64,000 nt of DNA, from the NCBI RefSeq assembly GCF_001190945.1, contig NZ_CP011112.1, positions 3,162,001 through 3,226,000 of the forward strand. The letters are read 5' to 3'. The position numbers were made by a program, and so were the translations under genes. The first letter of the stretch is position 1. The number at the start of each line of letters is the position of its first letter. Below the pieces are notes generated by a model that saw only the letters and a list, made by a program, of their open reading frames with translations, ran no database searches and had not been told where the DNA came from. The DNA is from Luteipulveratus mongoliensis (lineage in GTDB: Bacteria; Actinomycetota; Actinomycetes; Actinomycetales; Dermatophilaceae). Below, in pieces: positions 45,325 through 54,124 of the stretch.

Positions 45325-46223
45325 GTGGTCGGGCCAATGACAGCTGGGGCACCGGTCGTACGGCTGACATGAGGGCCTTCGACGATCGCGACGGTCGCCA
45401 GGATCTCGGCCTCGCTGACGTTGGGTACACCGTTGCGGCATGAGTCGACCAGATTGGCCAGCAGGCCGGTGAGCATGGACTGCCCTGCTGTCAGGGCGAA
45501 CTCGCTGCTCGCGCCTGCCGCACGATGCAGCGTGCCGGTCGTCACGGGAGACCAGGTCGGCTCTCCGTCGATGTGCGCGGTGCGCCCGTCGGCCCAGGTC
45601 ACCGTCACGGAACCACCTGCCGGCGCGTCGACTAGTACGGGATCCGGGCCGAGTGTCGCGACGGCGAGATCAGCCAGATGGAATCCGTACCACGACAGAT
45701 CAGGATGCCCAGGCTGCGTCGGGAGCGGACCGTCGAGGACGAGCCTGGAGATCGGAGTATCGCCAAGAACCTGGACGAACTCCGGAGCGAACCGTTTGGG
45801 AGAACCGGCCAACGGCGTACAGCCGTGGACTCGCGCGGTAGCCAGCATGCGCTTGGCCGCCTGCGTCGTGAGGGCGAACCGGGTGTCGACGTAGACCGGC
45901 TTCCCTGTGGGCGCCACCCGCTCGAAGTACGCCGGGTGGGTGCGTGCGTCAGCCGCCACGACAAGGAGCGCGTCAACAGCGTCGGCGACCTCCTCGGGTG
46001 TGGTGCACAGCTGTACGCCGAGCAGGGCTACCTCGTCGGCGAACGCGTCGACCCTGTCGAGACCGAGCGGGAAGTCTGCTGCCGGCTCGCCCTTCCAGGC
46101 GTGGGTGATGCGCGCACCCGCGACCTCGCCGTGGAGGCCGTCACCGAGCAGCCGGGTGAACTGTGGCGCGTGCGGGGAGTCGACGCCGATGAGCCCGAAC
46201 CGCAAGGGCCGCCCGGCGCTCAT
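45288..46223 (-). CDS. Gfo/Idh/MocA-like oxidoreductase
   Basis: A 311-residue NAD(P)-dependent oxidoreductase-like protein with an N-terminal Rossmann unit (RFGLIGVDSPHAPQFTRLL) and a C-terminal alpha/beta domain. The family often oxidises sugars or inositols. The first loop lacks a clean GxGxxG, and the domain order otherwise fits, so activity and cofactor are uncertain. The ATG at 46223 overlaps the upstream permease stop (ATGA). It is the last gene of the sulfated-compound import operon and may oxidise the imported substrate. Confidence 0.7.
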   Translation of the reverse strand: MSAGRPLRFGLIGVDSPHAPQFTRLLGDGLHGEVAGARITHAWKGEPAADFPLGLDRVDAFADEVALLGVQLCTTPEEVADAVDALLVVAADARTHPAYFERVAPTGKPVYVDTRFALTTQAAKRMLATARVHGCTPLAGSPKRFAPEFVQVLGDTPISRLVLDGPLPTQPGHPDLSWYGFHLADLAVATLGPDPVLVDAPAGGSVTVTWADGRTAHIDGEPTWSPVTTGTLHRAAGASSEFALTAGQSMLTGLLANLVDSCRNGVPNVSEAEILATVAIVEGPHVSRTTGAPAVIGPTTQPLEVGDAAGS

Positions 46224-47119
46224 CCCTTGACGCCGCTGGAGGTGATGCTCTCCACGATGTGCCGCTGCAGCGCGACGAACATCAGCAGACACGGCACGAA
46301 GCTGATCAGGGCCGCAGCCATGATGCTCGAGGTCGAGACGGTCTCCGTGTTGAGAGTCGCGAGGCCGACCGTCAGGGTGCGCGCCTCGTCGGTCTGGCCG
46401 ACGACCAACGGCCACAGCAGGTCGTTCCAGTGCCACAGGAAGACGAAGATCGCCAGCGTGGCCAGCACTGGACGGATGAGCGGCAGGACGACCGAGACGT
46501 ACGTCCGCCACTCGCCGGCGCCGTCGATGCGGGCCGCGTCGAAGAGCTCGTCAGGCAGGTCGCGGACGAACTGCCGGATCAAGAAGACGGCCTGAGCGTT
46601 CGCCAGCGTGGGCAGGATGAGGCCCCAGACGGTGTTCACGCCGCCCATCTTGGACACGAGGATGAAGGTCGGGATCAGCGTCGCCTGTACCGGCACCATC
46701 AGCGTCGCGACGATGGCCCAGAGCAGTGCGTTGCGGCCAGGAAAACGCTTCCGTGCCAGCGCGTAAGCGGCCATCGAGGCCGTGCCCAGGACGATCACGA
46801 CGGACACGACCGAGTAGATCAGCGAGTTGAGGAACCACCGCGGGAACGAGCCGACCTGGAACACCTCGGTCAGGTTGTCGAGGGTCAGTGAGTCCGGGAG
46901 CGAGCGAGGGATCGTCGGTGCATCGGCCGGCGAGAGCGCGAGGATCACCACGGCAATCAGGGGTGCGACGGTGAACAGCGCGATGACGGCCAGCACAGCC
47001 GTGAGGACGCGCTGCTGGCGCCGCTCCCGCGAGACCGGACGCGCGGATCTCGAGCTCGCCCCCGCACCGGGACCCGCGGTCGACGACGCCGACTCGGACG
47101 ACGTGGCGATCACGCTCAT
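46220..47119 (-). CDS. Carbohydrate ABC transporter permease (MalG-type)
   Basis: A 299-residue inner-membrane permease with six helices, from VLTAVLAVIALFTVAPLIAVVI at the N-terminus. The EAA loop that docks on the ATPase is DELFDAARIDGAGEWRTY. A 35-residue Ser/Ala-rich cytoplasmic lead precedes helix 1. It pairs with the next permease (start overlaps its stop) and the solute-binding lipoprotein. The family imports sugars and related solutes. No ATPase gene lies in the operon. Confidence 0.92.
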   Translation of the reverse strand: MSVIATSSESASSTAGPGAGASSRSARPVSRERRQQRVLTAVLAVIALFTVAPLIAVVILALSPADAPTIPRSLPDSLTLDNLTEVFQVGSFPRWFLNSLIYSVVSVVIVLGTASMAAYALARKRFPGRNALLWAIVATLMVPVQATLIPTFILVSKMGGVNTVWGLILPTLANAQAVFLIRQFVRDLPDELFDAARIDGAGEWRTYVSVVLPLIRPVLATLAIFVFLWHWNDLLWPLVVGQTDEARTLTVGLATLNTETVSTSSIMAAALISFVPCLLMFVALQRHIVESITSSGVKG

Positions 47120-48024
47120 GACTGTGACCTTCCTTCGACGGTGCGCTGCTGCACGAGCGACAGCAGAAGGACGATGACGAAGAGCACGACGCCCGCGGCC
47201 GCGGCGTACCCGAAGTCGAAGAACTTGAACCCCTCGTCGTAGAGGAAGTAGATGAGGCTGTGGCTGGCTCGGTTGGGTCCGCCGCCGGTCATCACGTAGA
47301 TCGTGTCGAAGACCTGAAAGCCGACGATCGTCTCGATGATCAGCACGAAGAGCGTGATCGGTCGGAGCAGCGGCAGCGTGATGTGCCAGAAGGTCCGCCA
47401 CGCGCCGGCTCCGTCGATGCGGGCGGCCTCGTGGACCTCTGCAGGTAGCGCCTTCAGGCCGGCGAGAAAGATCAGCATCGAGTATCCGAAGCCCTTCCAC
47501 ACCGAGACCATCGCGAGCGAGCCGAGGACGAGCAGCTGCGACCCGGAGATGAACGGCACGCTCCCGAACCCGAGTCCTCCCAGGGCCGCGTTCAGCGGAC
47601 CGTCAGTCGCGAAGATCCACGTCCAGACGATGCCCGCGAGCACGAACGAGCACAAGTACGGCACGAACAGCAGCGACCGGAACAGTCCGGTGTAGCGCTG
47701 CATCTGGTGCAGCAGCACAGCCCCCGCGAGGGAGACGACGACGATCAGCGGGACGAAGATCACGACGTACAGGCCGGTGACCTTAAGGCTCTGCCAGAAC
47801 GCGTCGTCCTGAAGGATTCGGCTGTAGTTGTCCGCTCCCACGAAGGTGTAGTCGCCGTTGAGCTGGTAGTCGGTGAGGCTCATCGCACCGGCGCCGAGGA
47901 TCGGGAGGAACTTGAATATCCCGAAGATCACGACAGTGGGCAGCACGAAGAGGATTCCGGTGATGGCTTCCCGGCGGCGCTCGGTCGAACGTGCCGCTCG
48001 TCCGAGCAGTGTCTGCGCGGTCAT
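47116..48024 (-). CDS. Carbohydrate ABC transporter permease (MalF-type)
   Basis: A 302-residue permease partner with helices starting at ITGILFVLPTVVIFGIFKFLPI and an EAA loop EVHEAARIDGAGAWRTFWHI. GAGGAGG precedes ATG 48024. The stop overlaps the MalG-type start by 4 bp, so equal expression is likely. The solute-binding gene ends 31 bp upstream. Confidence 0.92.
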   Translation of the reverse strand: MTAQTLLGRAARSTERRREAITGILFVLPTVVIFGIFKFLPILGAGAMSLTDYQLNGDYTFVGADNYSRILQDDAFWQSLKVTGLYVVIFVPLIVVVSLAGAVLLHQMQRYTGLFRSLLFVPYLCSFVLAGIVWTWIFATDGPLNAALGGLGFGSVPFISGSQLLVLGSLAMVSVWKGFGYSMLIFLAGLKALPAEVHEAARIDGAGAWRTFWHITLPLLRPITLFVLIIETIVGFQVFDTIYVMTGGGPNRASHSLIYFLYDEGFKFFDFGYAAAAGVVLFVIVLLLSLVQQRTVEGRSQS

Positions 48025-48055
48025 GGTGCTGCCTCCTCGGTACGTCGTCGGCCGG

Positions 48056-49324
48056 TCAGCCGCGAACGGTGCGCTCGAGCGCACCGTTGGCTTCCTTCGC
48101 CGCCTGGTCCAGGGCGTCCTTCGGGCTGAGGTCACCCCGCAGCGCGGCTTGGATCTTCGGCGCGAGGGCGGCCATGATCTGGCGTGCTGCGGGGGAGGGC
48201 TCGCCGGGGTTGGCGTACTTCTGGGCCGCGGTCATAGCGGCCACGTCAGGACTGCCGCTGGTCTTGACATCGGTGCGGGTCGGGAACGTCCCTGAGGCGG
48301 CAATGAGCTTGGTCTGCTCCGGCGCCGACGACAAGAACTTCAGGACTTCGTACGCCGCCTGACGGTTGTCCTTCTTGTTGATGGACGTCAGCGCGAGCAA
48401 CCCGGGGCTGCCGTACGTCGCCTGCGTGGTGCCCTTGAGTGGAGGTCCGAGCTGGACGTTGTCCTTGCCGAGCGCCGCACGCATCTGCTTGACGTCGGGA
48501 AGGGCGGCCTGCACGCGCAGACCTACCTTGCCCGCTGCGATCGGCGCTCCCTCGACCTTCGGTCCATCCGTGGCCGCATCCGGGTTCAGCCCGCCGGCCT
48601 TCTTGAGATCCACCAGGAACTGCAGCGCCGAGACGCCTGCTGGTGAGTTGAAGGCGACGCTCTTGCCGTCCTTGCTCATCACATCGCCGCCGGCCTGCCA
48701 CAGCAGCGGGTAGAAGGACAGGTTGAGCGTCTGCTCCGGGTTGCCCGCGTAGTCCATGACCGCGATGCCCTTCTTGGCCAGGACCGGCGCGGCGGCGCGG
48801 ACGTCGGCCCACGTCTTGGGCAGAGCGAGGCCGGCGTCCTTGAACACCTTGGTGTTGTAGGCGGTGGTGTTGACGTTCGCGAACAGCGGTACGCCGTAGA
48901 CGTGGTCATCGAACGTGGCGACGTCGAGGGCGGCCGGCAGGAACTTGCTCTTGCTGTCGGCGACCGCGTCATCGACAGGCTGCACACCGCGCACGTTGAG
49001 GTAGGTCGCCGCCTGGTCCGGAGTGATCAGGACGATGTCGGGCCCGGTGCCCGCGGCGAGCGCCGCCGAGATCTGTGCATCGCGCTTGTCGAACGTCTGC
49101 ATCTCGATCTTGAGGTCGATCTTGGGGTGGGCCTTCTCGAAGCTCTTCTCCTCCGCGGCCCAGAACTGCTTGCTCTTGACCGGGTCCTTGATGACCGGAT
49201 ACATCCACAGGGTGACGCTGCCGCCACCGTCCGAGCCGGATCCTGAGCTGCCGCCGCAGCCGGTCATGCCGATGGTGACTGCGGCCACGAGAGCGGCCAC
49301 TCCGGAAGTACGTCGTGTGATCAT
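48056..49324 (-). CDS. Extracellular solute-binding lipoprotein, family 1
   Basis: A 422-residue sugar-type binding protein anchored by lipid: signal MITRRTSGVAALVAAV, lipobox GMTGC (Cys23), Gly/Ser linker, then the mature fold beginning VTLWMYPVIKDPVKSKQF. It delivers the substrate to the two permeases encoded next. The binding pocket residues do not reveal the ligand. The sulfatase gene upstream overlaps its start (ATGA), which ties substrate capture to desulfation. Confidence 0.92.
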   Translation of the reverse strand: MITRRTSGVAALVAAVTIGMTGCGGSSGSGSDGGGSVTLWMYPVIKDPVKSKQFWAAEEKSFEKAHPKIDLKIEMQTFDKRDAQISAALAAGTGPDIVLITPDQAATYLNVRGVQPVDDAVADSKSKFLPAALDVATFDDHVYGVPLFANVNTTAYNTKVFKDAGLALPKTWADVRAAAPVLAKKGIAVMDYAGNPEQTLNLSFYPLLWQAGGDVMSKDGKSVAFNSPAGVSALQFLVDLKKAGGLNPDAATDGPKVEGAPIAAGKVGLRVQAALPDVKQMRAALGKDNVQLGPPLKGTTQATYGSPGLLALTSINKKDNRQAAYEVLKFLSSAPEQTKLIAASGTFPTRTDVKTSGSPDVAAMTAAQKYANPGEPSPAARQIMAALAPKIQAALRGDLSPKDALDQAAKEANGALERTVRG

Positions 49325-50760
49325 GCCGATTCCATCTCTCGTGATTCGTGGTCGGGGGAGTCGTCGTTGGTGGGGTCCGGGTTCCAGGGCCGGGCACCGT
49401 CGCCGGCTGTCGAGGTCAGGCATCCGGACTCGAGGCCGGCGAGGACGAGACGGTGCCGACCGGTGGTCGTGCGCGCGCTGACATCTAGCAAGGGGTCATC
49501 GACCCGGCGCATCCAGGCGAGCAGCTCGGTCGCGAGGTCGTTGCCGATCGCTGCCGTGGCGGGCTCGGAGGCGAGGTTGGTCAGCTCCAGCGGATCGGCG
49601 ACGAGGTCGTACAGCTCGAAGGCTGGGCTCGTGCCGACGGTCGAGCCGGCCAGGTCGACCGGTCTGCTGCGATGCACCCATGACTGGGTCGGGTCCATGA
49701 CCTTCGGCGCGTTCGCGAAGTTCGCCACCAGCTTGTGGGTCGCGGAGCGGACCGAACGCTTCGGGTCGAAGTAGGTGTGGTGGCTCAGGTGTCCGAACGT
49801 GAATCTGCTTGTGGGACGGGAGCTTTCGACCACCTGCGTCAACGTCTGCCCCTCCACGTCGGTGGGCACGGGCTGGCCGACGAGGTCGAGCAACGTGGGT
49901 ACGACGTCGAGATGGCTGACCATGTCGGGCACCCGACGCCCGACCCACGCCGGCCGGCCAGGCACGCGGACCAGGAGCGCGACCTCGAGACCGGGGTCGT
50001 ACAACGTGCACTTCGCCCGAGGCATCGGCAGGCCGTGGTCGGTCGTGAAGACGACGACGGTGTCGTCGGACAGCCCGAGCTCGCCGAGGCGGCGCAGGAT
50101 CGAGCCGACGCCTTCGTCCATGTGCCGTACGGCGCCCTGGAGCTCGGCGATCTCACGCCGCGAGCCGTCCTCGTCGATGAGGTACGCCGGCACGGTCACC
50201 CCGCGGCTGTCGTCCGGGCCGAAGCCTTCGCCGAGGAAGCCCATCACCCCGGGCTCGTCATGCCGCGACGGCGTGCGGTGCGGCTCGTGGAAGCCGACTT
50301 GGAGATAGAACGGGCGCTCGTCCTGCGCAGCGCCTTCGAGCGCCTCGACCGCGCGTTCGACCACGAGGTCACGACCACCACCGGTGCGGACCCGGTCGAA
50401 GCCGAGACGGCTCGCGACCGCCTCGTCGTCCAGGACCAGCGACTCGTGGTGCACGCCGACGAGCTCGGTCCGGTAGCCCACATCGTGCAGCCGGTGAGCG
50501 ATGTGTGTCCTCGGCTCGCGCAGGTCCCAGGCGAAGGGTGCGTGCGTGAGCCCGAGCACGCCGTTGTGCTGCGGCGAGGTGCCCGTGAACAGGGACGCGC
50601 GGGCCGGGCTGCAGTGCGGAGCGGACGCGAAGGCCAGATCGAAGGTCGTGGCATCGCGGGCGAACGCGTCCAGATCGGGCGTCTGCACGGTCGACACGCC
50701 GTAGCACCCGACGAATCGGCCGAGGTCATGAGCGTGCAGGAGCAGGATGTTGCGCGCCAT
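49321..50760 (-). CDS. Type I sulfatase, probably cytoplasmic
   Basis: A 479-residue sulfatase of the alkaline phosphatase superfamily that should hydrolyse sulfate esters. The CxPxR motif is HCSPARASLFTG with Cys50, the residue converted to formylglycine by FGE. Metal and sulfate site elements include LLLHAHDLGRF, VFTTDHGLP and LVRVPGRPAWVG. There is no signal peptide or lipobox (MARNILLLHAHD), so it probably acts on imported substrate. A dedicated FGE lies on the other strand beyond the ROK gene. Its substrate is unknown. Confidence 0.9.
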   Translation of the reverse strand: MARNILLLHAHDLGRFVGCYGVSTVQTPDLDAFARDATTFDLAFASAPHCSPARASLFTGTSPQHNGVLGLTHAPFAWDLREPRTHIAHRLHDVGYRTELVGVHHESLVLDDEAVASRLGFDRVRTGGGRDLVVERAVEALEGAAQDERPFYLQVGFHEPHRTPSRHDEPGVMGFLGEGFGPDDSRGVTVPAYLIDEDGSRREIAELQGAVRHMDEGVGSILRRLGELGLSDDTVVVFTTDHGLPMPRAKCTLYDPGLEVALLVRVPGRPAWVGRRVPDMVSHLDVVPTLLDLVGQPVPTDVEGQTLTQVVESSRPTSRFTFGHLSHHTYFDPKRSVRSATHKLVANFANAPKVMDPTQSWVHRSRPVDLAGSTVGTSPAFELYDLVADPLELTNLASEPATAAIGNDLATELLAWMRRVDDPLLDVSARTTTGRHRLVLAGLESGCLTSTAGDGARPWNPDPTNDDSPDHESREMESA

Positions 50761-50761
50761 G

Positions 50762-51796
50762 TCAGCCCCTCGTGGAGAGGTCGTTGCGGCCGACGGCGTG
50801 CTGCAGCGGCCGCCCGTCGAGGTGCCGCTGGATCTCGTCAACCACGATGAGTCCGGCGCGTCGTCGCGAGTCCGCCGTGGCTCCGCCCCGATGGCCGGTC
50901 AGCAGCACGTTCGGCAGGAGGCGCCAGCGATCGTCGACGGGAAGCGGCTCGGTGTCGAACACGTCGAGCGCCACATCGATCCTCCCGGCGGACGCCGCCT
51001 CGAACAGCGCGTTCATGTCCAGGAGCGCGGACCTGGCGGTGTTCACGACCAGTGCGCCGTCCGGCATCGCGGAGATCTCCGCCGCGCCGATCAGGTGGTG
51101 TGTCTCCGACGTCTCGGGCGCATGAACGGCGACGACATCGCTGGTGGCGACCAGGGTGGACAGGTCTTGCGCGACCCCATGGAGTGGGTCGTCCGCCGGC
51201 AGGTAGGGGTCGTACACCGTCACCTGTGCACCCAGCGCCTGGCAGGCCGTGATGTAGGCACGTCCGGTGCGCGAGGCGCCGATGACGCCGATGCGTGAGC
51301 CGGACATCTCTCGGGCCCGCGGGATCTCGCGGGCCGTGTCCCAGTCGATACCGGCGCGCAAGGCATGGTCCATGCGGTGCGTACGTCGCAGGAGACTGAG
51401 CGTCGCCGTGAGGGAGAGCTCGGCGACAGCTGGGCCCATGGCCGAACCAGCCTGGGACAGAACGATTTCGCGCTCCCACAGGGCGTCGCTGACGAGGTAT
51501 TTCACCGAAGCCGCGGCGTGCATGACCAGCCGAAGTCGCGGTGCTGCCGCCAGGCGCTCCGCATCCAGCCGCGGGAAGCCCCAGGCGGTGACGACGATGT
51601 CCGCATCACCCATCACGTCGCTGAACTCGGCGAGCGTCTGCACGTCCTGCGGCTCGACGGTCCGGACCTGCGCCAGGCGGCCCAGCTCGTCGGCCGGAGG
51701 CGGGAAGAAGGCGTCCCGTTCCGACGCGGCGACCGCGAGCACGAGCCTCGGAAGGCCGGATGCCGCCGCACCTGCGTTGTCGCTGGGCTGATTCAT
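50762..51796 (-). CDS. D-2-hydroxyacid dehydrogenase family protein
   Basis: A 344-residue NAD-dependent dehydrogenase of the phosphoglycerate dehydrogenase fold. The cofactor loop reads IGVIGASRTGRAYITAC, differing from GxGxxG. The catalytic set is present as Arg in VVNTARSALLD, Glu in DVFDTEPLP and His in LTGHRGGA. The substrate is unknown; by context it may process a hydroxyacid derived from the sulfated compound. It is the first gene of the minus-strand operon, two bases from the sulfatase start, and has a leaderless -10. Confidence 0.85.
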   Translation of the reverse strand: MNQPSDNAGAAASGLPRLVLAVAASERDAFFPPPADELGRLAQVRTVEPQDVQTLAEFSDVMGDADIVVTAWGFPRLDAERLAAAPRLRLVMHAAASVKYLVSDALWEREIVLSQAGSAMGPAVAELSLTATLSLLRRTHRMDHALRAGIDWDTAREIPRAREMSGSRIGVIGASRTGRAYITACQALGAQVTVYDPYLPADDPLHGVAQDLSTLVATSDVVAVHAPETSETHHLIGAAEISAMPDGALVVNTARSALLDMNALFEAASAGRIDVALDVFDTEPLPVDDRWRLLPNVLLTGHRGGATADSRRRAGLIVVDEIQRHLDGRPLQHAVGRNDLSTRG

Positions 51797-51803
51797 GTCG
51801 GCG

Positions 51804-51809
51804 ACCGTA
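51804..51809 (-). promoter_or_regulatory. -10 hexamer TACGGT of the leaderless dehydrogenase operon
   Basis: On the minus strand TACGGT ends 7 bp before ATG 51796. Confidence 0.4.
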
Positions 51810-51826
51810 GGCCGAACGAACTCGTT

Positions 51827-51852
51827 TTGTCAATGACTAAAATAAGTGACAA
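51827..51852. promoter_or_regulatory. Inverted repeat TTGTCA/TGACAA, candidate ROK operator
   Basis: TTGTCA (51827-51832) and TGACAA (51847-51852) flank an AT-rich 14-bp centre in the 110-bp divergent gap between the dehydrogenase-sulfatase operon and the ROK gene. A repressor here could block both directions. Confidence 0.5.
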
Positions 51853-51906
51853 TATCGATCTGGACAGGCGGGTACCCGAAGCACGGGATGGCAGAAGGGA
51901 TCGCAG

Positions 51907-53091
51907 ATGAGCAGGGGACGGGCAGGCAGCAAAGCGCTGATCCGTGAGATCAATGAGGCTCTCGTTCTCGACGTCGTCCGCGGGCAGGGGCCGGTGTCGC
52001 GCGCTGAGATCACCGCGCGCACAGGACTGTCAGCAGCCACCGTCACGGGCATCACTGGCTCCCTGATCGGGGGCGGCTACCTCGTCGAGACGGATGTGGT
52101 GCGGGGGACAGGTGGGCGGCCGGCTCGCCTGGTCGACCTGGCGCAGGACGGACTGGTGATCGCAGGCGTCCATGTGTCGGCGACCGAGGTGGTCGCCGTT
52201 CTCGTCGGCCTGCGCGGCGATGTGGTGAGGACACGCCGGGCGCAGCTGCGCTCCACCGAGCCCGAGGTCGTGGCGCGCGCGTCCGCCCGAGCGGTGAGTG
52301 CACTCGTGGAGAGCCATCCGGGTTCGTCCCTGATGGGCGTAGGAGTGGCTGTGTCCGGCGTGGTGGACCAGGCGGGCGGGCAGGTCCGTCACAGCGGAGC
52401 CATGGGGTGGCAGGACGTCCCGTTGGGGGACTTGCTCGCCCAGGAGATCGGCACACCGATCCTGCTGGACAACTACGCCAACGCCGTCGCGATGGACCTC
52501 TTGCTGTTCGACGACACGCTCGCCCGGAGCGACCTGCTGGTCCTCAGCATCGGCGTCAGTCTTGGTGCTTCCGTCGTGCTCGGCGGCAAGGTCCATCGAG
52601 GATTCAGCGGGTCTGCCGGTGGCTTCGCCCACTCCCAGGTCAGCGATGCCCCGGCCAAGCGACAGTGCCACTGCGGAGCCGACTCGTGCCTTGAGACCTG
52701 GTCCAGCCTCTGGGGTGTTCGCGGTGAGCTCGACCGGCAGGGGACCGCGGAGGGCACGCCGTTGGATGCTCCCGGGACCGAGGCCGTGGTTCTCGACGCC
52801 GCGCGTCACCTCGGAGTGGCTATTGCCAACAGCAGCAAGCTGATCGGCCCGGAACGGGTCGTCGTCGCCTACTCCCCGGAGATCGGTGTGCCTCCGTTCG
52901 TGGAGCAGACCCAGGCCTCGTTCATCGAGCAGTACGCCCACGAGAACAGCTCACGACCCGAGCTCCAGCCGGCAACGGTGGAGCCAATGAGCCTGGCGCG
53001 GGGCGCGGCGTACGGACTGCTTGCGCAGCTGTTCGCGACCGACTCTGATCGGCAGCCGTTGCGTATCGGACAGCCAGAGATGGCTCGCTGA
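51907..53091 (+). CDS. ROK family transcriptional regulator
   Basis: A 394-residue NagC/XylR-type regulator: an N-terminal winged helix (GPVSRAEITARTGLSAATVT) joined to a sugar-kinase-like ROK domain with SLGASVVLGGKVHRGFSG and the zinc-binding cluster CHCGADSCLETW. It should bind a sugar or phosphorylated sugar and release DNA. AAGGGA precedes ATG 51907. Its location, divergent from the importer operon and upstream of the FGE gene, makes it the likely local regulator. Confidence 0.9.
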   Translation: MSRGRAGSKALIREINEALVLDVVRGQGPVSRAEITARTGLSAATVTGITGSLIGGGYLVETDVVRGTGGRPARLVDLAQDGLVIAGVHVSATEVVAVLVGLRGDVVRTRRAQLRSTEPEVVARASARAVSALVESHPGSSLMGVGVAVSGVVDQAGGQVRHSGAMGWQDVPLGDLLAQEIGTPILLDNYANAVAMDLLLFDDTLARSDLLVLSIGVSLGASVVLGGKVHRGFSGSAGGFAHSQVSDAPAKRQCHCGADSCLETWSSLWGVRGELDRQGTAEGTPLDAPGTEAVVLDAARHLGVAIANSSKLIGPERVVVAYSPEIGVPPFVEQTQASFIEQYAHENSSRPELQPATVEPMSLARGAAYGLLAQLFATDSDRQPLRIGQPEMAR

Positions 53092-53146
53092 GCCCCGGCT
53101 ACAGTCGCCGGTGCCGCCGCACGACCACCTGAGGGAGAGGACACCC

Positions 53147-54124
53147 GTGGCCCCCGAGCACCAGCCCCGCCCGTGCTGCGCCCCGGCGCGAGCGGCCACC
53201 GAGTCTCCGCTGCCGCAACCCGTCCCCTTGGTTGCCAGGGCGCGGGTGTCGGACCGGACCGGCATGGTGCAGCTGCCTGGCGGGACGTTTCGGATGGGCA
53301 CGGACGACTCGTCCGGCTTCGCCGCTGACGGAGAGGGGCCGATCCGAGAGGTCGAGCTCGATCCTTTCCTGATCGACCGGTTCGCGGTCAGCAACGACGA
53401 CTTCGCGGCGTTCGTCGAGGCGTCGGGCTATGTCACCGAAGCCGAGCGCTACGGATGGTCGTACGTGTTCGCCGGCTTCCTCGCGTCCGAGCTGCGCAGG
53501 ATCTCACCGCGGTTGGAGGCCACCCCGTGGTGGGCTGGCGTCGAAGGCGCGCAGTGGCGCAGCCCCGAAGGCCCCGGCAGCACGTTGCAGGGCCGGGCCG
53601 ACCACCCCGTGGTGCACGTGTCCTGGGACGACGCGCAGGCGTACGCGCAGTGGGCCGGGAAGCGACTGCCGACGGAAGCGCAGTGGGAGTACGCCGCCCG
53701 CGGGGGTCACGAGCAACGCCGCTACTCGTGGGGCGAAGAGCTCACGCCGGGCGGGGCGCACATGGCCAACATCTGGCAGGGCCGGTTCCCCGTCAAGAAC
53801 ACCCTCGATGACGGATTCGCTGGGACTGCGCCGGTCGATGCCTTTCCACCGAACGACTACAGGCTGCACAACATGGCCGGCAACGTGTGGGAGTGGTGCG
53901 CGGACTGGTGGACCACCGACCACGACACCGCTGTCCAGCAGAACCCACCCGGACCTTCGACCGGTTCGGCCAAGGTGATGAGGGGCGGCTCGTACCTGTG
54001 CCACGAGTCGTACTGCAACCGGTACCGAGTCGCCGCGCGCACCAGCAACACGATCGGGAGCGCCGGCGGAAACCTCGGATTCCGTTGTGTCGCAGACGTT
54101 TTCGGCTCTCAGCGCGCGACGTAG
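53147..54124 (+). CDS. Formylglycine-generating enzyme (sulfatase activator)
   Basis: A 325-residue FGE that oxidises the sulfatase CxPxR cysteine to formylglycine with copper and oxygen. The N-terminus carries PCCAPAR, a motif seen near FGEs. The FGE domain follows with VQLPGGTFRMGTDD, RFAVSNDDFAAFV, RLPTEAQWEYAARGG, NVWEWCADWW, and the active-site pair at about Cys285 and Cys290 in GGSYLCHESYCNRYR. GTG 53147 has GGAGAGGA upstream. No signal peptide, matching the cytoplasmic sulfatase. It overlaps the convergent spermidine-synthase-like gene by 16 bp. Confidence 0.9.
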   Translation: MAPEHQPRPCCAPARAATESPLPQPVPLVARARVSDRTGMVQLPGGTFRMGTDDSSGFAADGEGPIREVELDPFLIDRFAVSNDDFAAFVEASGYVTEAERYGWSYVFAGFLASELRRISPRLEATPWWAGVEGAQWRSPEGPGSTLQGRADHPVVHVSWDDAQAYAQWAGKRLPTEAQWEYAARGGHEQRRYSWGEELTPGGAHMANIWQGRFPVKNTLDDGFAGTAPVDAFPPNDYRLHNMAGNVWEWCADWWTTDHDTAVQQNPPGPSTGSAKVMRGGSYLCHESYCNRYRVAARTSNTIGSAGGNLGFRCVADVFGSQRAT

